Origin: an uncultured Actinomyces sp.
Lineage (GTDB): Bacteria; Actinomycetota; Actinomycetes; Actinomycetales; Actinomycetaceae
Assembly: GCA_915063485.1 (NCBI GenBank)
Contig: CAJZDJ010000017.1
Coordinates: 1-27,716 of the forward strand
Reading direction: 5' to 3'
DNA length: 27,716 bases
Below the pieces are notes generated by a model, which made no database searches, was not told where the DNA came from, and saw nothing but the letters and a program-made list of their open reading frames with translations. Position numbers and translations under genes: made by a program. Each line of letters starts with the position of its first letter. The stretch's first letter is position 1. This document shows, in pieces, positions 21,851 to 27,716 of this stretch.

Positions 21851-22617
21851 ACATCAAGCTGAAGATCTGGCGTCAAAAGAACAAGGACACCGCCGGTCAC
21901 TTTGAAGAGTACTCGCTAAGCGGCATCGAGGAGCACATGAGCTTCCTTGAAATGCTAGACGTGCTTAACGAGCGTCTATTCAAGGAGGGCAAGGAGCCGG
22001 TAGCCTTCGACTCTGACTGCCGTGAAGGTATTTGTGGCCAGTGTGGCCTGGTAATCAACGGTATGGCCCACGGCCCGATCCGTTCGACCACCTGCCAGCT
22101 ACACATGCGTCACATCGCTGAGGACCCCTCTTTCTCTGACGGTGACACCATCACCATCGAGCCTTGGCGTGCAACCGGTTTCCCGGTACTTAAGGACCTG
22201 ATTGTGGACCGTTCCGCCCTGGACCGTATCGTCCAGGCCGGTGGTTACATCTCGGTCAACACTGGTGCGGCCCCGGAGGCACATTCCGTGCCCGTCGAAA
22301 AGCCCAAGGCTGACCGTGCCTTCGAGGCTGCCGCCTGCATCGGTTGTGGTGCTTGTGTGGCTGCTTGCCCCAACGCCTCGGCCATGCTGTTCACCGCAGC
22401 TAAGATCACCCACCTGGGTCTACTGCCTCAGGGTCAGCCTGAGCGCTACATCCGCGTGATCAACATGCTCAACCAGCACGACGAGGAGGGCTTCGGTGGC
22501 TGCACCAACATTGGTGAATGTGCCGCTGTGTGCCCCAAGAGTGTGCCGATCGACGTGATCAGCCAGCTCAACCGCGACATGGGTAAGGCTCGTTTCAAGG
22601 GCGTACGCGTCCACTGA
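21847..22617 (+). CDS. sdhB: Succinate dehydrogenase / fumarate reductase iron-sulfur subunit
   Basis: This 256-aa protein relays electrons from FAD to the membrane subunit through three clusters. [2Fe-2S] ligands are in CREGICGQC (Cys58, 63, 66) plus Cys83. The [4Fe-4S] motif is [12 protein letters not shown] (164-175). The third set, Cys219, Cys225 and Cys229 in [14 protein letters not shown], fits the [3Fe-4S] cluster. All ligands are intact. It is the last gene of the operon, with a strong terminator 43 nt downstream. No subunit-D gene follows. Confidence 0.97.
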   Translation: MNIKLKIWRQKNKDTAGHFEEYSLSGIEEHMSFLEMLDVLNERLFKEGKEPVAFDSDCREGICGQCGLVINGMAHGPIRSTTCQLHMRHIAEDPSFSDGDTITIEPWRATGFPVLKDLIVDRSALDRIVQAGGYISVNTGAAPEAHSVPVEKPKADRAFEAAACIGCGACVAACPNASAMLFTAAKITHLGLLPQGQPERYIRVINMLNQHDEEGFGGCTNIGECAAVCPKSVPIDVISQLNRDMGKARFKGVRVH

Positions 22618-22638
22618 GTTTGGCTTAACGCCACCATT

Positions 22639-22654
22639 CGTCTCATTTGAGACG
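22639..22654. promoter_or_regulatory. 16-bp palindrome between sdhB and its terminator
   Basis: CGTCTCA-TT-TGAGACG is perfectly symmetrical and sits 22 nt after the sdhB stop, just before the terminator. It could be a protein-binding site acting on tsaD (78 nt upstream of its start) or a small 3' hairpin. Confidence 0.35.
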
Positions 22655-22659
22655 GCCAC

Positions 22660-22700
22660 CGGTTCCCGGTACTACGCAAGTAGGCCGGGAACCGTTTTTT
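22660..22700 (+). terminator. Rho-independent terminator of sdhCAB
   Basis: A 10-bp stem (CGGTTCCCGG 22660-22669 with CCGGGAACCG 22685-22694) is topped by an inner CTAC/GTAG stem with a GCAA tetraloop and followed by six T (22695-22700). It is a strong intrinsic terminator and insulates tsaD from the sdh operon. Confidence 0.9.
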
Positions 22701-22719
22701 GGTATTAGCGCCAGGGGAC

Positions 22720-22725
22720 TAAACT
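22720..22725 (+). promoter_or_regulatory. -10 element of tsaD, leaderless type
   Basis: TAAACT ends 6 nt before the tsaD GTG (22732), and there is no Shine-Dalgarno. Because a strong terminator stands just upstream, tsaD needs its own promoter, which supports this call. Initiation would fall on or next to the start codon. Confidence 0.5.
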
Positions 22726-22731
22726 AGGACT

Positions 22732-23778
22732 GTGAGCGATCCTTTGGTTCTAGGTGTGGAATCCACCTGCGATGAGACCGGTGTAGCCCTGGTACGAGGC
22801 CGTGAGTTGCTGGGGGATGTAACCGCCACTTCCATGGATAAGTATGCGCGTTATGGGGGCATCATCCCCGAAATTGCTTCGCGCGCGCATTTAGAGTCTT
22901 TTGTTCCTACCCTTAACGCGGCCTTAGATAAGGCGGGCGTTGATCTACATGATGTTGATGCCATTGCTGTTAGCGCAGGTCCGGGCCTGATTGGCTCGCT
23001 AACTGTGGGTATTAGCGCGGCCAAGGCTCTAGCGGTGGCGCTAGATAAACCCATTTACGGGGTTAACCACGTAATTGGTCACCTGGCTGTGGACGAGCTA
23101 GTTGACGGCCCCTTCCCGCAACGTTTTGTGGGTTTGATCGTCTCCGGTGGTCACTCAAACATTCTGGCTATTAACAATATTGCTACCGACGTGCGTGAGC
23201 TGGGTGGCACTCTCGACGACGCCGCCGGGGAGGCCTTCGATAAGGTGGGGCGCCTGTTGGGGCTGCCTTACCCGGGTGGTCCGCATGTGGATAGGCTCAG
23301 CCAAACCGGTGACCCAACTAAGATCCGCTTCCCGCGTGGTCTATCGGCAGCCAAAGACAAGGAACGTCACCGCTATGACTTCTCCTTCTCTGGCCTAAAG
23401 ACTGCGGTGGCCCGCTATGTTGAGAGCCTACGCTCCCAGGACCAGGCCATTCCAGCCGCCGATATTTGTGCTTCTTTCTCTGAGGCAGTTAATGACTCAC
23501 TAACCGCTAAGGCGGTGCAGGCCTGCCTGGACACTGATTGTGACACGCTGGTGGTGGGTGGTGGTTTTTCCGCTAACTCGCATCTGCGTGCCCTAGCTGC
23601 TGAGCGTTGCGCCGCCGCCGGTATTACCCTGCGCCTGCCCCCGCTGCGTTACTGCACCGATAATGGGGCCCAAATTGCCGCCATGGGTAGCGCTTTAGTG
23701 CGAGCTGGGGTGGCGCCGTCGTCACTGGACTTTGCCCCCGACTCGGGCATGAGCCTGTCGCAAACCGTTATGCCCTAG
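22732..23778 (+). CDS. tsaD: tRNA threonylcarbamoyladenosine transferase TsaD
   Basis: TsaD transfers the threonylcarbamoyl group to A37 of tRNA, working with TsaB and TsaE. The 348-aa product has GVESTCDETGVALV at the start, then GGIIPEIASRAH and the metal-binding histidines in NHVIGHL. SAGPGLIGSL, IVSGGHSNI, DDAAGEAFDKVGRLLGLPYPGG and CTDNGAQIA follow; all are standard. The GTG at 22732 gives the family-typical beginning. It is separated from tsaB-rimI by about 4 kb of sdhCAB and has its own promoter and terminator. Confidence 0.97.
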   Translation: MSDPLVLGVESTCDETGVALVRGRELLGDVTATSMDKYARYGGIIPEIASRAHLESFVPTLNAALDKAGVDLHDVDAIAVSAGPGLIGSLTVGISAAKALAVALDKPIYGVNHVIGHLAVDELVDGPFPQRFVGLIVSGGHSNILAINNIATDVRELGGTLDDAAGEAFDKVGRLLGLPYPGGPHVDRLSQTGDPTKIRFPRGLSAAKDKERHRYDFSFSGLKTAVARYVESLRSQDQAIPAADICASFSEAVNDSLTAKAVQACLDTDCDTLVVGGGFSANSHLRALAAERCAAAGITLRLPPLRYCTDNGAQIAAMGSALVRAGVAPSSLDFAPDSGMSLSQTVMP

Positions 23779-23826
23779 TGGCTGCGTTGGCTTAGTGAGC
23801 GCGCTGGCCTAATTGCTGCGCTGACC

Positions 23827-23868
23827 GGGCGGTTGGAACCTTAAACAGGTTGCAGCCGCCCTTTTGTT
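23827..23868 (+). terminator. Terminator after tsaD
   Basis: GGGCGG (23827-23832) pairs with CCGCCC (23856-23861). Further pairs inside include AACCT with AGGTT, and a TTTTGTTT run follows. It starts 48 nt after the tsaD stop. Confidence 0.8.
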
Positions 23869-23908
23869 TGCAGGCCGGCCCGATAGTACAAAACTAAACT
23901 AATTTCGC

Positions 23909-23914
23909 TATAAG
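23909..23914 (+). promoter_or_regulatory. Candidate -10 of the ABC exporter operon
   Basis: TATAAG lies at the end of an AT-rich stretch (23885-23912, with repeated AAACTAA). It is immediately upstream of a strong palindrome, so transcription would begin inside that palindrome. TAAACT at 23895 is a possible alternative. No convincing -35 is seen. Confidence 0.35.
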
Positions 23915-23945
23915 CCGGTGGCCTAGTCGCTAGAGAGGCCACCGG
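23915..23945. promoter_or_regulatory. 10-bp inverted repeat in the ABC operon leader
   Basis: CCGGTGGCCT (23915-23924) and AGGCCACCGG (23936-23945) form a perfect inverted repeat with an 11-nt spacer, 44 nt before the start codon and just after a possible -10. It looks like an operator for a repressor of the exporter, or an RNA hairpin in the leader. No T-run follows, so it is not a typical attenuator. Confidence 0.5.
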
Positions 23946-23989
23946 TGTGGCGCGTAGCATGTGTTTGTTACTTTCTAGCAAGGAATTTA

Positions 23990-25738
23990 ATGAGCACAAT
24001 ATTCACGCTGCTGCGTAGTTTGCGCCGATATTGGGGCGCATCGATCCTCACGCCGCTATTTATTATCGGCGAAGTCATTTTTGAATGTTTAATTCCGCTG
24101 ATCATGGTCAGTTTGGTGGATAAGCTGGACGGCCATAGCCTAGGCCCGGTAGTCCACCTGGGGCTGGTTTTGATTGCTTTGGCTATGGCCTCGCTGGCTT
24201 GCGGTATTCTTTCAGCGCGTTTTGCGGCCACAGCCGCCACTGGTCTGTCGCGAAATCTGCGTCAGGACATGTTCTTTAAGGTGCAGGAATTTTCCTTTGC
24301 CGATATCGACAAGTTCTCCACTTCCTCCCTGGTCACCCGTATGACCACGGACGTAACTAACGTCCAAAACGCCTTTGGAATGCTGATCCGTATCGCCGTG
24401 CGCGTGCCGCTGATGATTATTTTCTCGGTGGTTATGGCCTGGCGTATTAACTCGGATATGGCACTGATTTTCCTGATCATGGTGCCCTTCTTGGCGGCTA
24501 TCCTATTCGGGATTGTGCGGTATGTATTCCCGCTGTTTAGGCGCATCTTCAAAAAGTACGACGCGCTAAACAATTCGGTGCAGGAAAACATTGCGGCTAT
24601 CCGCGTGGTTAAGTCTTTTGTCACTGAGGAGCACGAAACCAAGAAGTTCAACCGTGCCTCGCAGGATGTGCGTAAAGACTTCACCCACGCTGAAATCGTG
24701 TTGGCGCTTAACGGCCCGGTGATGATGTTCTTCATTTTCGCCGCCATCATGCTGGTGGACTATCTGGGTGCCTCCATGATTGTCAGCTCCGGCGCCACCA
24801 GCCTAACTAAGGGTGGTTTAACCGCACTGATCACCTACGGTATTCAGATTCTGAGCCAAATGATGATGCTGGCTTTCATCTTCGTGATGACCACCATGGC
24901 TGCCGAGTCTGCTCACCGTATCGCTGAGGTGCTCAAGCACAAGCCCACCCTGACCTCCCCTAAGCGTGGGGTTAAGGAAGTTACTGACGGTAGCGTCAGC
25001 TTTGAACACGTCTCTTTCCGTTACAGTGACGACGCCGAAGCTAACGCCCTCAGCGACATCAACCTGACCATTCCTTCCGGCTCCACCCTGGGAATCGTGG
25101 GTGGAACAGGTTCGTCTAAGACCTCCCTGATCCAGCTGATCTCGCGTCTATACGATGTCAACGATGGCGTAGTGCAGGTAGGGGGAGTGGACGTACGCGA
25201 CTATGACCTAGAGACGCTACGCGACGCCGTCGCCGTCGTGCTGCAAAAAAACGTGCTGTTCTCTGGAACCATTGCCGAAAACCTACGCTGGGGTAACCCG
25301 CAAGCCACCGTCGAGCAGGTGATCCACGCCGCCAAACTGGCCCAAGCTGACGAGTTCGTGCGCCAGCTACCGGGAGGCTACGACTACAAGATTGAACGCG
25401 GGGGCACCAACGTTTCCGGTGGTCAAAAGCAGCGTCTGTGTATTGCGCGGGCGTTACTGAAGAAACCCAAGATTTTGATTTTGGATGACTCCACCTCCGC
25501 CGTCGACACCAAAACCGACGCCCTAATCAGGCGCGCTTTTGAAAGCGAAATCCCTGATACCACCACGATTATCATTGCTCAGCGTCTGTCCTCAGTTGAG
25601 CACGCTGACCAGATTGTGGTGCTAGATGATGGGCGCATTAAAGAATGCGGCACGCACGAGGAGCTGATGGCTTTGGGCGGCGAATACCGCGAAATCTATG
25701 ACTCCCAGAACTCTGCCAGTGTAAGCGAGGTGGCCTGA
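23990..25738 (+). CDS. ABC exporter half-transporter, subunit with degenerate ATP site
   Basis: This 582-aa half-transporter has an N-terminal six-helix domain (about 1-310) and a C-terminal ATPase domain. Walker A is GGTGSSKTS (371-379) and the signature is VSGGQ (475-479). The residue after the Walker B Asp is Asp500 instead of Glu (LILDDSTSAVD), and the H-loop His is Gln531 (IIAQR). These changes are typical of the non-catalytic site of heterodimeric exporters such as TM287/288. ATG 23990 follows AAGGAA at about 5 nt; the in-frame GTG at 23945 lies in the leader palindrome and is rejected. The next gene starts 1 nt after the stop. Substrate is unknown; drugs, lipids or peptides are all possible. 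Confidence 0.95.
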   Translation: MSTIFTLLRSLRRYWGASILTPLFIIGEVIFECLIPLIMVSLVDKLDGHSLGPVVHLGLVLIALAMASLACGILSARFAATAATGLSRNLRQDMFFKVQEFSFADIDKFSTSSLVTRMTTDVTNVQNAFGMLIRIAVRVPLMIIFSVVMAWRINSDMALIFLIMVPFLAAILFGIVRYVFPLFRRIFKKYDALNNSVQENIAAIRVVKSFVTEEHETKKFNRASQDVRKDFTHAEIVLALNGPVMMFFIFAAIMLVDYLGASMIVSSGATSLTKGGLTALITYGIQILSQMMMLAFIFVMTTMAAESAHRIAEVLKHKPTLTSPKRGVKEVTDGSVSFEHVSFRYSDDAEANALSDINLTIPSGSTLGIVGGTGSSKTSLIQLISRLYDVNDGVVQVGGVDVRDYDLETLRDAVAVVLQKNVLFSGTIAENLRWGNPQATVEQVIHAAKLAQADEFVRQLPGGYDYKIERGGTNVSGGQKQRLCIARALLKKPKILILDDSTSAVDTKTDALIRRAFESEIPDTTTIIIAQRLSSVEHADQIVVLDDGRIKECGTHEELMALGGEYREIYDSQNSASVSEVA

Positions 25739-25739
25739 T

Positions 25740-27674
25740 ATGAGTGACCAGCAGGAACTAGAGCAGGGCACCGAGGGGAAGCTGGAGTCAATCGACCACC
25801 CCTTTGGGCGGCTGCTGCGCTACGTATTTAAGTATTACTGGCTGCGTCTGATAGTTTCAGCGATATGCATTGTGGTGGCGGCTATCGCCAGCGCAGTGGG
25901 CGCGATTTTCATGCAGCAAATCATCGATAACGTGGTTACCCCGGGGCTAGCGGCCGGCTCTATGGCGCCGGTGCAAGACCAGCTAGTGCAACTAGTGGGC
26001 CTGATGGGAGCCATTTTTGTGGCCGGTGTGCTGGCTGCTTACATCTCCACCCGCATGATGGCTATCGTCACCCAGGGCACCTTAAAACACATGCGTGACG
26101 ACATGTTTGCGCGTATGGAGACCCTGCCACTGCGGTTCTTTGACACCCACCCGCACGGCGCCGTCATGTCTACCTACACCAACGACACTGATGCGATCCG
26201 TCAGCTCATTGGCCAGTCACTACCAACCCTGCTGCAAAGCGGGCTAACCCTCGTGGTGCTGGTGCTAACCATGCTGTACTACTCAGTGTGGCTGGCCCTA
26301 GTGGTGTTCTTAATTGCTGGCCTGATGATGTTTATAACCCGTGATCTGGGTGGTAAATCCGCCAAGTTCATGGTTAAACAGCAGCGCTCACTGGCTGACG
26401 AAGAAGGCTTCATTGAAGAAATGATGGACGGCCAGAAGGTAGTCCAGGTCTTCAACCACGAGCAGGCCGCTAAGGAAGAATTCCTAAAGTACAACCGTGA
26501 ACTGTTTGAAAACTCCCAGAAAGCTAACCGTTTCGGTAACGTACTAATGCCAGCCCTGGGCAATATCGGCAACATTATGTACGTGGTTATTGCCATTATT
26601 GGCGGCATCCTAATCTTGGAGGAACTACCTAACCTGACCCTGACCGGGATTAACGTGGTCAGCGTGGGCGTGGTGGTTTCCTTCCTGGGTATGGTGCGTA
26701 ACCTGTCGCAAACCATTGGGCAGATGTCCATGCAGGTGCCCATGATTGCCCTAGGTATGGCCGGGGCCGGGCGTGTGTTTGCGCTAATCGACCAGGAACC
26801 TGAAGCTGATGAAGGCTATGTGGGCCTAGTGCGGGCCAAGGTGGATGCTAACGGTGAGGTAACCCCCACCCAGGAGCGCACCGGGCACTGGGCTTGGCGT
26901 CACCCCCACCAGGCTGAAGGCACGGTTACCTACACGCCGCTACGCGGTGAAATTGTGATGGAGCATGTGGATTTCTCCTATGACGGTAAGAAAGAAATTC
27001 TCCACGACATTTCCCTGTGTGCTAAGCCGGGCCAAAAGATCGCTTTTGTGGGGGCCACCGGCGCCGGTAAAACCACTATCACCAACCTAATCAACCGTTT
27101 CTACGACATTGATGACGGCAAGATCCGCTATGACGGCATCAATATCAACAAGATTCACAAGTCTGACCTGCGTCGTTCACTAGGTGTGGTGTTGCAGGAC
27201 GTGAAGCTGTTTACCGGCACGGTGATGGACAATATCCGCTACGGGCGCCTGGATGCCACCGATGAGGAATGCATTGCGGCAGCTAAGCTGGCTAATGCAG
27301 ACTCCTTTATCCGGCGTTTACCCCAGGGCTACGACACCATGCTGACCGGTAACGCTGCTAACCTCTCGCAAGGCCAGGCGCAGCTTATCTCTATTGCCCG
27401 TGCGGCAGTAGCTGATCCGCCCGCCATGATCTTGGATGAGGCCACCAGCTCCATTGACACCCGCACGGAGGCTTTAGTCCAGGCCGGTATGGATAACCTG
27501 ATGAAAGGCCGCACCGTATTCGTAATTGCGCACCGCCTATCCACTGTGCGTAACTCTGACGCGATTATGGTGCTAGACCACGGGCGCATTATTGAACGCG
27601 GTAGCCACGATGAATTGCTGGCTAAACGCGGGGTCTACTACCAGCTTTACACCGGTGCTTTTGAACTGGAGTAA
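25740..27674 (+). CDS. ABC exporter half-transporter, catalytic partner subunit
   Basis: This 644-aa half-transporter has an N-terminal extension of about 30 residues, a six-helix domain, an ATPase domain, and a polar linker of about 55 residues between them (about 352-408). Walker A GATGAGKTT (438-446), Walker B ILDEATSSID with catalytic Glu567, and the H-loop AHR (His598) are all intact. The signature is LSQGQ (542-546) instead of LSGGQ. Paired head-to-tail with its partner, this gives one complete and one degenerate ATP site. The ATG lies 1 nt after the upstream stop, so expression is coupled. A GC-rich sequence, possibly the start of a terminator, follows to the window end. Confidence 0.95.
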   Translation: MSDQQELEQGTEGKLESIDHPFGRLLRYVFKYYWLRLIVSAICIVVAAIASAVGAIFMQQIIDNVVTPGLAAGSMAPVQDQLVQLVGLMGAIFVAGVLAAYISTRMMAIVTQGTLKHMRDDMFARMETLPLRFFDTHPHGAVMSTYTNDTDAIRQLIGQSLPTLLQSGLTLVVLVLTMLYYSVWLALVVFLIAGLMMFITRDLGGKSAKFMVKQQRSLADEEGFIEEMMDGQKVVQVFNHEQAAKEEFLKYNRELFENSQKANRFGNVLMPALGNIGNIMYVVIAIIGGILILEELPNLTLTGINVVSVGVVVSFLGMVRNLSQTIGQMSMQVPMIALGMAGAGRVFALIDQEPEADEGYVGLVRAKVDANGEVTPTQERTGHWAWRHPHQAEGTVTYTPLRGEIVMEHVDFSYDGKKEILHDISLCAKPGQKIAFVGATGAGKTTITNLINRFYDIDDGKIRYDGININKIHKSDLRRSLGVVLQDVKLFTGTVMDNIRYGRLDATDEECIAAAKLANADSFIRRLPQGYDTMLTGNAANLSQGQAQLISIARAAVADPPAMILDEATSSIDTRTEALVQAGMDNLMKGRTVFVIAHRLSTVRNSDAIMVLDHGRIIERGSHDELLAKRGVYYQLYTGAFELE

Positions 27675-27716
27675 ACGCTAAAACTGTGTGGGGGGGTCGC
27701 GGCCAAAAGGGCGCGC

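Noticed and set aside
23945..23989. Start of the first ABC gene at GTG 23945
   Set aside because: ATG 23990 has AAGGAA in the right place, and 23945 lies at the end of the leader palindrome.
1..27716. tRNA, rRNA, CRISPR array, insertion sequence or prophage
   Set aside because: No cloverleaf, rRNA-like stretch, regularly spaced repeat, transposase or phage-type frame was recognised on either strand by reading; no dedicated search could be run.
27675..27716. Terminator after the second ABC gene
   Set aside because: A GCGGCC/GGGCGC pairing around AAAA is possible near the window end, but the sequence stops before any T-run, so it cannot be called.

Overview
The window looks like chromosomal DNA of an actinobacterium, most probably of the Actinomycetaceae type. 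The core genes are GC-rich, many starts are GTG, and the gene pairs rplM-rpsI-glmM and alr-tsaE-tsaB-rimI are typical of that group. A menaquinone-type sdhCAB operon with a five-helix cytochrome b subunit is also present. No rRNA, tRNA, CRISPR array, transposase or phage gene was seen. The genus cannot be fixed from the sequence alone.

Region 1 (1-5231) is the accessory part. It holds four tandem genes for paralogous membrane-anchored extracytoplasmic proteins, plus the fossil tail of a fifth. Each protein has a short basic cytoplasmic tail, one transmembrane helix, an NTF2/DUF4878-like domain, a Pro-Gly-Tyr strand motif, a conserved cysteine pair and a conserved C-terminal strand. The first three genes are visibly AT-rich (42% GC in a sampled line), while the fourth has host-like composition (60% in a sampled line). 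Three of the four carry the same TATACTCG box 39-42 nt before the ATG. This is the least explained locus in the window.

Region 2 (5232-8582) has a divergent pair, a ROK/polyphosphate-glucokinase-like kinase (minus) and truA (plus), with only 18 bp between the starts. A 549-bp non-coding stretch follows, with a strong promoter and a structured leader ahead of rplM-rpsI (ribosomal proteins L13 and S9).

Region 3 (8599-16203) is amino-sugar and cofactor metabolism. glmM and glmS feed UDP-GlcNAc synthesis for the cell wall. Convergent coaA makes phosphopantothenate. An unusual single ORF joins holo-ACP synthase (AcpS) to NAD(P)H-hydrate dehydratase (NnrD). alr supplies D-alanine.

Region 4 (16200-23778) is the t6A tRNA-modification cluster: tsaE, an unknown membrane protein, tsaB, rimI, and then tsaD. 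It is split by an independent sdhCAB operon that has its own upstream operator-like palindrome and its own terminator.

Region 5 (23779-27716) encodes a heterodimeric ABC exporter. One subunit has degenerate Walker B and H-loop residues and the other a degenerate signature motif, which together make one consensus and one degenerate ATP site.

Many genes here (ROK, truA, acpS-nnrD, alr, sdhC, tsaD, perhaps coaA, glmS and tsaB) lack a Shine-Dalgarno sequence and instead have a -10-like hexamer 6-7 nt before the start codon. This suggests widespread leaderless transcription. rplM, rpsI, glmM, the third paralogue and the ABC operon have clear Shine-Dalgarno sites.
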